A DNA stretch of 64,000 nucleotides, from contig JABUMY010000003.1 of NCBI GenBank assembly GCA_013327885.1, positions 62,001 through 126,000 on the forward strand, read 5' to 3'. This DNA is from Flavisolibacter longurius (lineage in GTDB: Bacteria; Bacteroidota; Bacteroidia; Chitinophagales; Chitinophagaceae). Below the pieces are notes generated by a model. It ran no database searches and was not told where the DNA came from. It saw only the letters and a list, made by a program, of their open reading frames with translations. Position numbers and translations under genes: made by a program. This document shows, in pieces, positions 7,586 to 16,976 of the stretch. Positions within the stretch are counted from its first letter, which is position 1; each line of letters starts with the position of its first letter.

Positions 7586-9328
7586 TCAAAAAGGATTTGC
7601 TGTCGTTTCGTGGTTGATGGTTTTGACCTGCATCGTGCCGCTCTTGTTGTACCGGGCCAGCCAGGCCTTTAAGGCCGCCTGCGCTTCTTCCAGGGTGTTG
7701 TAACGATTGATGTCGTTTGTGCTGCCTGTGGCATTGTTACAGGCTTCTTTTACCTTGCGGGCAGTAGCACTGACCCTGTCGATAAACTCCGATGGCAGGC
7801 AAGTTAGCTTTGTTACCGCTGTGTGTGCGATCGTTTTATTTTGCGAGGAACCGATGTCCGTCATCGGCCGGGAAAAGATAAAATAATAATAGGTTTTTGC
7901 AACCGGCGTTTGCGTGTTTGCGGCAGCCACCGTACCCGTGGAAATCTGTAGCGTGGAAACAATGTTCTGTAACGACTTACCGGAGTGCAGGTATTTCTCC
8001 CGTAAGCTGTTGAACATTGTTTTGTCAGCCACTGCTTTTTCCAGCGTTTGCTCAAAAAAAGCATAGTCTGTTCTTACCGCGGGTGTCAGCAGCAGCGATT
8101 TTATTCAGGCCCACATCTTTTCTTCCCCGATCTCTTTTTCGATGGCTAAAAAAACAAGTGGCGCATAATCGTACACATACAATTGCCGGTTGCCGTAATC
8201 GGCTTCTGAGCGGATAATTTGCAAGGGCAGTGGCCTGAGATTGTCCATTGCCCGGGCCTTGTCGTTCATCTTTTCGCGGAATTCGTTTTCGCCTATCAGG
8301 TTCCTGGTGATCTTCAGTGCCAGGAACTCAGCAAAACCTTCGGATAGCACACTGCCTATTGCCGAATTGAAAGAACGGACCTTTCCAAAATAATAATGCG
8401 CCAGTTCGTGCGCCATAAATTGAAGAAAGTCCGATCCCGTGTTCTTGTTGGCAAAGGCCTTCATGCCCTCTCCCCAACTCACGTTGACAATGGTTGGATA
8501 AGAAGCAAACAGCCAGGAATTGTTTTTGGATACTGGTGTGGTTTGAATGTACACAGCCTTGCCCTTGTAAGGTATGCCTAGCTTGGTTTCGAGGTAGCTT
8601 TGAAACCTAGCCAGCCTCCCTTCCAGTTGGCGGAGTTGCACTTCACTGGCATCAGGGTTCAAAAAATAATTGTCATTAACCGAGACCGATGTAAAATCAC
8701 CGGCAAACATGGTAAGGTCTTGCGGTGTGTTGCTCGATACGTTTGCCACTGTGCCGGAAACAGGTTCGCTGCCGTTTACATAGATCGTTTTGCAATCGGC
8801 ACAGGTGATTGAAAGGTCGTAGGTTACGTTTTCGTACCGCTTATCTGTTGTTATATCATAAAGTATCGGCACCCAGGCACTTTGAATGCCGTCGGCCCGC
8901 AACGTCTTCCCATTGAAGGCAATGTTGCCTCGCCAGTCCACTGCGCTGGAGGTATCGGTAATGACCGGGTACATGCCTGTATAACGAAAGCGGACAGCCT
9001 GCGGGAGGTATTTGCCCGATGCGCTGAAAGAGGGAATAAAATAAGCCAACGATTCGCCGGAAGACAAGGTGTCGGCAAAAGATCTTTCGTACCGGAGCGG
9101 CAACATATTGGGCTCGGCATTCTTGATATAGTGGATATTCATGCCTGCGTTCAGCCGGAAATAATAATCACTGAGCTGTGGCATGTTGGACAGGACAAGA
9201 TCGCAGGCGATGGTTCCGCTTTGAACAGATATCGTTACCGTTCCCTTAACATGCGGGATGGTATCTTGTGCACGAGTGTTCAGTTTATTCAGTAAGATCA
9301 ACAGCACAACAACAAAGCATTTTTTCAT
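7586..9328 (-). pseudogene. Secreted gluzincin peptidase gene interrupted by an in-frame TGA
   Basis: The reading frame runs from MKKCFVVVLLILLNK (signal peptide, likely cut at TRAQ) to a stop at 7586, 581 codons, and is broken only by codon 408, TGA at 8107-8105. Before it comes the zinc motif HELAHYYFG (about residue 306) and the third-ligand segment LSEGFAEFLALKI, as in M1-like peptidases. After it the same frame continues without slip (IKSLLLTPAVRTDYAFFEQ) through 172 more codons. The context KMWA-stop-IKSLL suggests TGG (Trp) mutated to TGA. The catalytic half could still be made as a 407-residue truncated product. A sequencing error or readthrough cannot be excluded. Confidence 0.8.
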
Positions 9329-9739
9329 ACGCTGGGAGAAGTTAGGCAGTACATTGTAAGATAGGGAGAATGCAGGTTTTGGGCAAAAGGAGATTGAGAT
9401 GTGAAAAGAAGTGCAGAGAACGATAAACATGTTGCTGTCAGTGCAGGTGCTACTTTTACTTTAGCTCCGTTATTGTGCAACAGTCAAATAGAATTCTGGT
9501 ATTTAGCTCATGTCTGTTGCCCACCTCTCAGTAATACTTTGTCGCAACATAGAAGTTATTTCTTAAACACTTTTAGTATAAGCGGGTGTCGGTCTGAAGT
9601 AATTTATAACGTGAAAAGTGTTGCGAACAGAGGTGCATTGGACTAACTGCAGCTTAAGTTTGTTTCTGTTGTCGATAAAATAATAAGTTGAAAGTTCATT
9701 TATTAGCAACTATTGCTGCAAAATAATATTAGCAGCTTC
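9329..9739. other. AT-rich intergenic region, no gene seen
   Basis: About 410 bases that become markedly AT-richer from roughly 9460 on, merging into the equally AT-rich gene at 9740. No credible coding frame. The right edge (9728-9746) holds TTAGCAGCTTCTCAAG, partly repeated at 10456-10483 beyond the gene. Confidence 0.4.
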
Positions 9740-10420
9740 TCAAGTCAATTCAGTCTTATTTTGTTTATAATTTTCAATACTATTTGCAACTAAATAGTAT
9801 ACCATATATGTGGTAATCCATATTGATAGCCAAAATGAAATCTTTGCAAATGTCTGTGTATAATAGTGTTGCCAAATAACTTTAAGCATGTAAATCTCGA
9901 AATACAAAGGCAAAAAAACAATAGCAAATACTGGTAAGATAAGAATTGCACCAATACAGCTATTCAATAAGCCAGGCTTTTTTGCATTAAATTTTGTAAG
10001 TTCTGTAGAATATGAAAACGGCAATAGTAACCTCGTAAGGTCATTGTTTTTATAATTGTCAAGCTGCTTAAAATCTACTTCCTGTTTGTAGTTTGCAAGG
10101 AATAACATTTTTACCACTGTAAAAAGCTCTGCTTTTTGACTTGATATAACTACAATCTGAAACATTAAAAAGGCGAATAAAACTGGGATTATCTTCAACA
10201 ATAGTGATATGTCAGTAATAGTGGCAGGCCCAATTTGTATTGAAGCAATTGTAGTACTTGAAGCGATAAAGTAAAGGAACACAGTTATTATTAGGTAAAG
10301 TGATAGTCGGTCAATCTGTTTGTTGAGGTCCGAAAGTTTTTCATAACTCTTGTTATAAAAATCGAGTAACTGTTCATTTTGGTTTTCAGCAATGAATTTT
10401 AAAATCTCAATTCTATTCAT
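9740..10420 (-). CDS. Hypothetical four-helix membrane protein, AT-rich
   Basis: I do not recognise this 226-residue protein. It opens with a polar, probably coiled-coil helix (KSYEKLSDLNKQIDRLSL). Two hydrophobic helices follow (LYLIITVFLYFIASS and IIPVLFAFLMFQIVVI), then a soluble middle part rich in Lys/Asn (about residues 95-150). Two more helices (IGAILILPVFAIVFLPLYF and WLSIWITTYMVYYLV) precede a short charged tail. Codon use is strongly AT-biased (many Lys, Asn, Ile by AAA, AAT, ATA/ATT), unlike neighbours. It sits alone between two peptidase genes. Composition and isolation suggest recent acquisition; there is no sequence basis for assigning a function. Confidence 0.65.
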   Translation of the reverse strand: MNRIEILKFIAENQNEQLLDFYNKSYEKLSDLNKQIDRLSLYLIITVFLYFIASSTTIASIQIGPATITDISLLLKIIPVLFAFLMFQIVVISSQKAELFTVVKMLFLANYKQEVDFKQLDNYKNNDLTRLLLPFSYSTELTKFNAKKPGLLNSCIGAILILPVFAIVFLPLYFEIYMLKVIWQHYYTQTFAKISFWLSIWITTYMVYYLVANSIENYKQNKTELT

Positions 10421-10606
10421 GACTTTCTTGAAGATTGGTTGCCGCTAACTTGCCATTAGCAGCATATTTGCAGCTTCGGCAAGAATACAGTTTTTACATC
10501 AAAGCTCATAATGTTAACCACTTGCGGTCCTGTTGATTCGTGAGTCAACTGTTGGCTTTCCAACAGCATTTTCAGAAACACGCAAAACACCACTCTCCAT
10601 CACAAA

Positions 10607-10635
10607 AAAACGCAGCCCAACAAAGACTGCGTTTT
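10607..10635 (-). terminator. Intrinsic terminator after M1 peptidase gene
   Basis: Stem AAAACGCAG (10607-10615) with CTGCGTTTT (10627-10635) around an 11-base loop. On the minus strand the 3' arm runs into seven T, and it lies 21 bases beyond the stop codon at 10656. Confidence 0.8.
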
Positions 10636-10655
10636 AAAAATAAGTTGTATGCAAT

Positions 10656-12521
10656 TTACCACTTCAACTCAATCTTGTTGTTCCGTTGGTTGATGTCAGC
10701 CAATCGCATCGACGGGTCTATTTCCACCAGGGAAATATCGGTCAGCTTTCTGCTGGTGGCAATGTTATAGGTTGGACTGGTCCACCGCCAGGCGGTATAC
10801 TCTTTCCGTTGCGACTGTCCCGGCTCGGCCGGCTTGTTGCCAAACATCTGGTAAGCCGGCACATAGTGCCATTCGCTGCTGCCATCTTTGAACGTGATCT
10901 TGACATCCACCGGCATGGGCATCATGCCCACTTTGGCCAGGCGTATGTTGGTACCGCCGCTTCCTTCCCACAGGCTGTCAATGCCGTAGTCGATGGTGCG
11001 GGTCGTATTCACCCAGTATTGTTTGTACCAGTCCAGCTTCATCCCGCTTTCTTTTTCGGCGATGCGCATAAAATCATTCACATTCGGGTGCTTGAACCGC
11101 CATTGCAGGTAGTACTCCAGCAGGATGCGGTCGCGAATCGAATCGCTGACAATGTAGCCAAGCTGCGAAAGAAACACGGCGCCCTTTGAATATGATGCCA
11201 CACCGTAGGCATAGTTGGTGTTGAAGTGATCGGCATGGGTGGTCAGGGGTTCTTCCAGTCCCGAGCGGGCCAGGGCATAATACCCATTGTAATCACCTTC
11301 ATGCGGAAAGCCCGTTTCTTTTTTCAGGTGGGCCAGCGCCAGGTTTTCAGCAAAGGTGGTAAAGCCTTCATCCATCCAGGGATAAAGCGATTCGTTGGTG
11401 CCCAAAAAGCCCTGGTACCAACTATGCAAAAATTCGTGCACGGTCACCCCGTCGCCAGGACCGCTCACCATTGTGAGCATGGGGTATTCCATACCGCCAT
11501 CACCGCCGTGTATCCACGAGTATTGCTTGTAAGGATAAGCACCGAATTTCTTTTCTACAAAGGGAATGATCGTTTCCATTTTTGGGATCACCTGTTCCCA
11601 GTCCGGCACACGGCTGTCGGTTTTGTCGTACAGTACGTGCAGGGTCAGGTCTGGCCGAATCTTTTTCGTCAGGTGCACAAAATCCGGGTCGGCGGCCCAG
11701 GCAAAATCATGCACATTGGGAGCGCTGAACTTCCATACCAGCTTGTCTCCGGCAGGCCTACGCACAGTTGTTCCTTTTTCTTCGTAGCCATAACCTACCT
11801 GCGCTGCATTTTGCAGGTAGCCCGTGGCACCGAGTATATAAGATTTGTCGATGTTGATGGTCACGTCAAAATCGCCCCAAACGCCATAAAATTCACGGGC
11901 AATGTAAGGCGTAGGGTGCCAGCCTTCCTGGTCATATTCAGCCATTTTGGGAAACCACTGCGTCATGGTGTACCGCACATTGGTGGAGGGGTTGTCCCTT
12001 CCGCTTCGACGGATCTGCAGGGGCACCTTTGCATCCCAGGCCATGTCGAAGCTTACTTGTGATTTGGGAGGAATGGGCCGGTCGAGCTGCACTTCCAAAA
12101 TGGTTTCATGCAACACTGTTTTTTGTTCGCGGCCATTCATCTTCAGCGAGGTTACTTTCTGGTAGCCGATCTCGTCCGGTTTCAAGGCGGCAATGCGGTC
12201 GCGTACACGGGCATCCCAATCGGGAACGCTTCGCTGACCACGCTGGAGCATCACGGTGCCCTGGCGGCGACTGCGTTCATCCATCATGCTGCCGGGTTGA
12301 AACGCATTCCAGTACAAGTGAAAAAACACACGGTCAAGGGTATCCGGCGAGTTATTCCAGTAGGTGATGGACTGCTTGCCTTTGTACTGGTTGGTCTGCA
12401 CATTCATGTCAATGTCCATGTTGTATTTGATGCGTTGCTGCCAGCGGTCGGGCTGCGCAAAGAGCGAAAAAGTAGAAAGGAGCAAGAGGGAAAAAAAGCC
12501 TGCTTTCATAGTTGTCGTCAT
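10656..12521 (-). CDS. M1 family metallopeptidase (secreted aminopeptidase)
   Basis: A 621-residue zinc aminopeptidase. The start is taken at MTTTMKAGFF (MKAGFF at 12509 is the alternative); a signal peptide LLLLSTFSLFAQ follows at once. The N-terminal beta domain is followed by the gluzincin site: HEFLHSW near residue 360 and the third ligand in WMDEGFTTFAEN about 20 residues later. A GGMEY-like exopeptidase segment is visible as GDGGMEYPM. Family members remove N-terminal residues from peptides; export suggests nutrient peptide trimming in the periplasm or outside. Monocistronic, ending at its own terminator. Confidence 0.9.
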   Translation of the reverse strand: MTTTMKAGFFSLLLLSTFSLFAQPDRWQQRIKYNMDIDMNVQTNQYKGKQSITYWNNSPDTLDRVFFHLYWNAFQPGSMMDERSRRQGTVMLQRGQRSVPDWDARVRDRIAALKPDEIGYQKVTSLKMNGREQKTVLHETILEVQLDRPIPPKSQVSFDMAWDAKVPLQIRRSGRDNPSTNVRYTMTQWFPKMAEYDQEGWHPTPYIAREFYGVWGDFDVTINIDKSYILGATGYLQNAAQVGYGYEEKGTTVRRPAGDKLVWKFSAPNVHDFAWAADPDFVHLTKKIRPDLTLHVLYDKTDSRVPDWEQVIPKMETIIPFVEKKFGAYPYKQYSWIHGGDGGMEYPMLTMVSGPGDGVTVHEFLHSWYQGFLGTNESLYPWMDEGFTTFAENLALAHLKKETGFPHEGDYNGYYALARSGLEEPLTTHADHFNTNYAYGVASYSKGAVFLSQLGYIVSDSIRDRILLEYYLQWRFKHPNVNDFMRIAEKESGMKLDWYKQYWVNTTRTIDYGIDSLWEGSGGTNIRLAKVGMMPMPVDVKITFKDGSSEWHYVPAYQMFGNKPAEPGQSQRKEYTAWRWTSPTYNIATSRKLTDISLVEIDPSMRLADINQRNNKIELKW

Positions 12522-12663
12522 AGTTTCGTCTGCATTTACGTAAGGGATAAAAATACGCATTGATAGATGGCCGCCGACTTTGGGTGGAAATTTTTAACGT
12601 CTGTGTTTTTGCCGAGTTATTAATTATTGGTTATTGATTATTGAGGGGCACTTTGCTTAGCTG

Positions 12664-12705
12664 GCTACTCGCAACTAACTACTTGCTACTAGCTGTTTGC
12701 TACTC
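12664..12705. repeat. 7-bp degenerate array, GCTACTN-like x6
   Basis: Six in-phase 7-bp units (gctactc, gcaacta, actactt, gctacta, gctgttt, gctactc) sit 20 bases from the pckA palindromic terminator. Just before them lie heptads of TTATTGA type (about 12616-12643). Confidence 0.75.
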
Positions 12706-12725
12706 GCTGCCGCCCACCACGCCAA

Positions 12726-12749
12726 GAAGGCCCCTGAACAGGGGCCTTC
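12726..12749 (-). terminator. Palindromic terminator of pckA
   Basis: A perfect 24-base palindrome (GAAGGCCCCTG with CAGGGGCCTTC, two-base centre) 24 bases past the pckA stop. The T-run on the minus strand is weak, so termination may be partial. Confidence 0.65.
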
Positions 12750-12773
12750 GTATTTATTCATCATCTATAACCA

Positions 12774-14378
12774 TTAGACCTTTGGAGCGGCGGCCAGGAT
12801 CTCTTCGGATACACCGGCTGCGTATTTTTTAAAATTCTCTACAAACAAGCCGGCAAGAAAGCGGGCTTTTTCATCGTAAGCTTCTTTGTCCTGCCAGGTG
12901 TTGCGCGGTTGCAAAACTTCGGTGGGTACACCGGGCACTTCGGTTGGGATGGCTACGCCAAAAATGGCATCCTTTACAGTTTCCACGTTGTCCAGCTTGC
13001 CATTGAGGGCGGCCGTGATCATAGCACGGGTATACGATAACTTCATGCGGGAACCTTCGCCATAGGTGCCACCCGTCCAGCCGGTATTTACCAGCCACAC
13101 ATTTACGTTCGAAGCTTCCATTTTCTGGCCCAGCATTTCGGCATATTTGCCGGGGTGCAGGGGCATGAAAGGAGCGCCAAAACAAGCACTGAAAGTAGGC
13201 TTGGGTTCTGTTACGCCTTCTTCGGTGCCGGCAACTTTTGCCGTATAGCCGGAGATAAACTGGTACATGGCCTGGCCTTTGGTCAGCTTAGCAATGGGGG
13301 GCAGCACGCCATAGGCATCACAGGTAAGAAAAAAGATATTCTGTGGCAGCTTGCCGATCGATGGTTCCAGCGCATTGGAAATAAAGTGCAGGGGGTAAGA
13401 AACGCGGGTGTTTTCGGTAATGGAACCATCATCAAAATTGATCTTGTTGGTGCCCGGAAAAAACTGCACGTTTTCCACGATAGCGCCGGGACGGATAGCC
13501 GCAAAGATCTCGGGTTCTTTTTCTTCCGAAAGGTTGATCAGCTTGGCATAACAACCACCTTCAAAATTGAACACATTGTCGCCGGTCCAGCCGTGTTCAT
13601 CATCGCCAATGAGCTTGCGGGCCGGGTCGGCGCTCAGCGTTGTTTTGCCGGTTCCGCTCAGGCCAAAAAAGATGGCCGTATCGCCGCTGCGGCCCACGTT
13701 GGCACTGCAATGCATGCTCAGCACACCCTTCTCCTGCGGCAGGATGTAATTGAGTATAGAGAAGATGCCTTTTTTGGTTTCGCCGGTATAGCCGGTGCCG
13801 GCAATAAGGATGGTTTTGTACTTGAACGAAATGATGGCCGCGTTGTGCTGGCGGGTGCCGCATTCCACGGGGTCCAGCTTCAGGTCAGGGGCGGATATCA
13901 CATGCCATTCGGGAGTAAAATCTTCCAGCTCTTCTTCTGTTGGCCGTAGGAACATGTTGTAAGCAAAATGAGAGATCCAGGGCTTTTCGGTAACAATGCG
14001 GATGTTGAGACGGTAACGCGGATCGGCGCAGGCATAACAATCGCGGATCCACAGCTCGGGACGGCTGCCCAGGTGGGCCATCATCTTCTGGTGAACAAGG
14101 TGAAAATACTTTTCATCCAGGGGGATGTTGAAATTGTTCCAGTGCACCGTGTTTTCGGTGAGCTCGTCCTTCACCGTAAACTTGTCTTTGGGAGAGCGGC
14201 CCGTGAATTCGCCGGTGTTGATGGCAAGGGCCCCGGTGCTGGTCAATCGGCCTTCGCCGGTGCGGATGGCGTCCTGTACAAGTTCATCGGGTGAGGATTG
14301 GTAATGGATAGAGTCGGAAATAGACAATCCCAGCTTCACCAGGTCGCCTGGTGAAAAAGAAATAGTAGGTACTGACAT
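12774..14378 (-). CDS. pckA: Phosphoenolpyruvate carboxykinase (ATP)
   Basis: A 534-residue cytoplasmic enzyme that converts oxaloacetate plus ATP to phosphoenolpyruvate and CO2, the first step of gluconeogenesis. The kinase-1a P-loop is FGLSGTGKTTLS and the metal-binding kinase-2 site is LIGDDEHGW, both near residues 235-265. The substrate-binding block FTGRSPKDKF is near residue 58. TGRSPKDK and GLSGTGKTTLS mark the ATP-dependent rather than the GTP-dependent class, and the length is normal. A perfect TAnnTTTG-type minus-7 element lies 23-30 bases upstream. Monocistronic, divergent from aminopeptidase P. Confidence 0.97.
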   Translation of the reverse strand: MSVPTISFSPGDLVKLGLSISDSIHYQSSPDELVQDAIRTGEGRLTSTGALAINTGEFTGRSPKDKFTVKDELTENTVHWNNFNIPLDEKYFHLVHQKMMAHLGSRPELWIRDCYACADPRYRLNIRIVTEKPWISHFAYNMFLRPTEEELEDFTPEWHVISAPDLKLDPVECGTRQHNAAIISFKYKTILIAGTGYTGETKKGIFSILNYILPQEKGVLSMHCSANVGRSGDTAIFFGLSGTGKTTLSADPARKLIGDDEHGWTGDNVFNFEGGCYAKLINLSEEKEPEIFAAIRPGAIVENVQFFPGTNKINFDDGSITENTRVSYPLHFISNALEPSIGKLPQNIFFLTCDAYGVLPPIAKLTKGQAMYQFISGYTAKVAGTEEGVTEPKPTFSACFGAPFMPLHPGKYAEMLGQKMEASNVNVWLVNTGWTGGTYGEGSRMKLSYTRAMITAALNGKLDNVETVKDAIFGVAIPTEVPGVPTEVLQPRNTWQDKEAYDEKARFLAGLFVENFKKYAAGVSEEILAAAPKV

Positions 14379-14400
14379 AGTAGCAATCGTTTTTAGGCTA

Positions 14401-14408
14401 CAAAGGTA
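14401..14408 (-). promoter_or_regulatory. Minus-7 promoter element of pckA
   Basis: TACCTTTG on the minus strand matches the Bacteroidota consensus TAnnTTTG exactly. No TTG is seen at 17-23 bases upstream, so this is a half-supported promoter. It would give a leader of about 15 bases. Confidence 0.45.
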
Positions 14409-14585
14409 AGACAGGAAAAGCTGTCCGCCTATTCGGCGTGTTTTTCTTGCACGATTAAAACCTCTATTGCCAACACCAAAAAAAGAAAGGACGGGTTTGC
14501 AAATTCATCCCTGCCGTTTGCCATTTCCCTTTCTGTTTTTACTTCTTTATTCGGTTACTTTGCTGCTGTTGTAAAAAATCTTTGC

Positions 14586-15899
14586 ATGAAAAATTTGCCC
14601 CTGAACCCGGAATTGTTTGTGACGAACAGAACACGGTTTGCCGAAAAAATGAAGCCATCGAGCATAGCCATTTTTGTGAGCAACGACGAAGTGCCCAGCA
14701 ACGGCGATGCCCTTTATCCCTTTAAGCAAAACAGCGACTTGTACTGGCTTAGCGGCATTACGCAGGAAGACAGCATGGTCATTCTTTTTCCTGATAATCC
14801 CGATCCGAAGTTTCGTGAAGTACTGGTGCTGGTTAGGCCCAATGAGCTAAAAGAAAAATGGGATGGCAAGCGCCTGCGCAAAGAAGAAGCAACTGCTATC
14901 AGCGGTATTAAAACCATCGTATGGCTTGATACGCTGGACGCAGTGCTGCAACCCTGGATTCACCTGGCTGATGCTATCTATCTTGACACGAACGAGAACG
15001 ACCGCAAGGCCAGCCTGCTGCGCACAAGGGATTACCGCTTTGTAGATGAAATGCGGTCACGCTACCCCTTGCACCAATACGAAAGAGCAGCTAAGCTCAT
15101 GAAAGAGCTGCGAGGTGTGAAAACGGAAATGGAAATTGAAGTGGTGAAAAAAGCCGTGGACATTACGCACAGCGCTTTCAGAAGGGTGATGCATTTTGTT
15201 CGTCCCGGTGTAATGGAATATGAAATTGAAGCGGAGATCCTGCACGCATTCATCAGCCAGCGGGCCGATGGTCCGGCTTATGGCAGCATCATTGCCAGCG
15301 GCGACAGGGCCCGAACGCTCCACTATGTTTCCAACAACGAGGAGTGTAAGGATGGTGAGCTGATCCTGATGGATTTTGGCGCCGCCTATGGTGGCTATGC
15401 AGCTGATCTTACCCGCACCATACCAGTGAACGGCAAGTTTACCGAGCGGCAGAAAGAAGTATACAACGCCTGCCTGCACCTGCACAACTACGCCAAAAGC
15501 CTGCTGAAGCCGGGCATCACTATCCTGGATTATACCGAGAAGGTCGGTGACGAAGCCACGGCGCAGTTCATGAAGATCGGGCTGCTGAAAGAAGAAGATT
15601 TTAAAAACGAAGACCCGGATAACAGGGCTTACCGTAAATACCTTTACCACGGTATTTCGCACCACCTGGGCATTGATGTGCACGACCTGGGAACAAGAAC
15701 CGAGCCTTTGCAGGAAGGCATGTTGCTCACCGTAGAACCGGGCATTTACATACAGGAAGAAGGAATTGGCGTCCGCATTGAGAACAATGTATGGATCACC
15801 AAAGACGGCAACATCGACCTGTTTGAAGGCATTCCCATTACCGTGGAAGAAATAGAGGCGGTGATGCAAAACAACAAGGTGGGTGATATCCAGATGTAA
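14586..15899 (+). CDS. pepP: Xaa-Pro aminopeptidase (M24B)
   Basis: A 437-residue cytoplasmic metallopeptidase that removes an N-terminal residue preceding proline. The N-terminal domain of the AMP_N type (FVTNRTRFAEKMKPSSIAIF, YWLSGITQEDS) is followed by a pita-bread catalytic domain. Dinuclear metal ligands are visible in order: DFGAAYGGYAADLTRT (two Asp, about residues 259-270), HGISHHLGIDVHD (His), TVEPGIYI (Glu) and the final Glu in VRIENNV. No signal peptide. It is followed by a short 7-bp array and then pssA in the same direction. Confidence 0.93.
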   Translation: MKNLPLNPELFVTNRTRFAEKMKPSSIAIFVSNDEVPSNGDALYPFKQNSDLYWLSGITQEDSMVILFPDNPDPKFREVLVLVRPNELKEKWDGKRLRKEEATAISGIKTIVWLDTLDAVLQPWIHLADAIYLDTNENDRKASLLRTRDYRFVDEMRSRYPLHQYERAAKLMKELRGVKTEMEIEVVKKAVDITHSAFRRVMHFVRPGVMEYEIEAEILHAFISQRADGPAYGSIIASGDRARTLHYVSNNEECKDGELILMDFGAAYGGYAADLTRTIPVNGKFTERQKEVYNACLHLHNYAKSLLKPGITILDYTEKVGDEATAQFMKIGLLKEEDFKNEDPDNRAYRKYLYHGISHHLGIDVHDLGTRTEPLQEGMLLTVEPGIYIQEEGIGVRIENNVWITKDGNIDLFEGIPITVEEIEAVMQNNKVGDIQM

Positions 15900-15970
15900 T
15901 AACTGCAAGGATAAAATGATGTATCAAGCGGTGATTGCGAAGTCAAGAAGGACCCATTATAAACGACCTC

Positions 15971-15998
15971 ACTCACCACTGACCATTCACCGTTCACT
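15971..15998. repeat. 7-bp degenerate array, NNTCACC x4
   Basis: Four in-phase units (actcacc, actgacc, attcacc, gttcact) between pepP and pssA. The same unit occurs at 21916-21943. Confidence 0.65.
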
Positions 15999-16052
15999 AC
16001 ATCGCTTTCTTTTCGTAACAACCTCGTACAAATAGATTAATTTTCGCTATCG

Positions 16053-16886
16053 ATGAAGCAAATCCCGAATCTCTTCACGTTATTGAATCTCCTCTTTGGC
16101 TGTATTGCGATCGTCTTCATTTTGCAGACAGGGCAAAGTCTTGTGGTGCTGAACGAAACCCTGGGAACCTACGAGCCCTTCTTCCCGGAGAAAATGGCCT
16201 GGGGCGCCCTGTTTATTTTCTTTGCCGCCGCCATAGATTTTTTCGATGGCTTTGTGGCGAGGCTGCTCAAGGCGTCCACCGACAAAGGCAAGCAGCTTGA
16301 CTCGCTGAGCGATGTGGTGAGCTTTGGCGTAGCGCCGGGCATGATTCTGTTCCAGTTGCTGCGACTGGGTTATGCAAGGGGAGAAGGCGGCCTGGATGTG
16401 TCGATAGCGGCGTTGCTGCCAGCGTTCCTATTTACTTGTGCTGTGGCTTACCGGCTGGCCAAGTTTAATGTGAGCACCAATCAAACGGTAAACTTTATCG
16501 GCGTGCCTTCGCCTGCGGCCGGCTTAGTGGTGGCTTCTTTTCCGCTCATTATTTGGTTTGCCGATACCGACCCCGAAAGTTGGCAAACGGCCCTGCGGGT
16601 TCCGCAATACCTCATTACGCCCTGGCTGCTCTATGCCATCATTGTTTTGGTCAGTTACCTGATGGTGTGCAACCGCAGCTTTATTGCGTTTAAGTTCAAG
16701 GATTATAGCTGGCGCAACAACACGGTTAAATATTCCTTGCTCATTTCATCGGTCATTTTACTGGTGGTATTTCGCTGGTTAGCGATCCCGCTCATTTTTG
16801 TGCTTTACCTTATTTTTTCTGCGTTTGAAAAAACACCCGAAGCCGCCACGGCCGCCAATGACAAGACCCTGGATCTTTCCGTGTAA
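16053..16886 (+). CDS. pssA: CDP-diacylglycerol--serine O-phosphatidyltransferase
   Basis: A 277-residue membrane enzyme that makes phosphatidylserine from CDP-diacylglycerol and serine, leading to phosphatidylethanolamine. The CDP-alcohol phosphotransferase motif is intact: DFFDGFVARLLK followed by GKQLDSLSD (about residues 65-92), giving the D-x2-DG-x2-AR-x8-G-x3-D-x3-D pattern. Seven to eight hydrophobic helices. Its phosphatidylserine decarboxylase partner is not in this window. purS follows 90 bases downstream with its own promoter. Confidence 0.93.
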   Translation: MKQIPNLFTLLNLLFGCIAIVFILQTGQSLVVLNETLGTYEPFFPEKMAWGALFIFFAAAIDFFDGFVARLLKASTDKGKQLDSLSDVVSFGVAPGMILFQLLRLGYARGEGGLDVSIAALLPAFLFTCAVAYRLAKFNVSTNQTVNFIGVPSPAAGLVVASFPLIIWFADTDPESWQTALRVPQYLITPWLLYAIIVLVSYLMVCNRSFIAFKFKDYSWRNNTVKYSLLISSVILLVVFRWLAIPLIFVLYLIFSAFEKTPEAATAANDKTLDLSV

Positions 16887-16918
16887 GAAAAGCGTTGTTC
16901 TTATTTACCGGTAGAAAA

Positions 16919-16952
16919 TTGAACGGCAGTTGACAGGCATCGCCTAAATTTG
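16919..16952 (+). promoter_or_regulatory. Promoter of purS
   Basis: TTG (16919-16921), 23-base spacer, then TAAATTTG (16945-16952), a full match to the Bacteroidota pattern at the upper end of its spacing. The purS ATG lies 24 bases downstream. Confidence 0.55.
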
Positions 16953-16976
16953 CTGCGCAAACAATCAAACTTTCCC

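Noticed and set aside
7558-7611. Tiny plus-strand frame starting ATGAAAATGAAAGCG after a TACTTTCG box
   Set aside because: Only 17 codons, overlapping the 3' end of the interrupted peptidase gene; nothing supports a peptide.
8105-8107. Selenocysteine or recoding at the in-frame TGA
   Set aside because: No Sec-type family, no obvious downstream hairpin of SECIS type; a Trp-to-stop change explains it more simply. Readthrough is left open.
9401-9646. Plus-strand open frame at the start of the AT-rich region
   Set aside because: It straddles the start of the opposite gene and noncoding AT-rich sequence and has no protein-like character.
10441-10490. Integron attC site next to the AT-rich gene
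   Set aside because: There is an inverted repeat (CTTGCC/GGCAAG), but no GTTRRRY core, no second site of the same type and no integrase.
11226-12062. Long open frame on the plus strand opposite the M1 peptidase gene
   Set aside because: It mirrors codon bias of the opposite strand and has no recognisable domain, while the minus-strand protein has a full zinc site and signal peptide.
13155-13949. Open frame opposite pckA
   Set aside because: Shadow of a highly conserved gene; no start context and no protein-like features.
15057-15908. Open frame on the minus strand opposite aminopeptidase P
   Set aside because: Shadow frame; composition (His/Val/Phe-rich) is typical of antisense reading.
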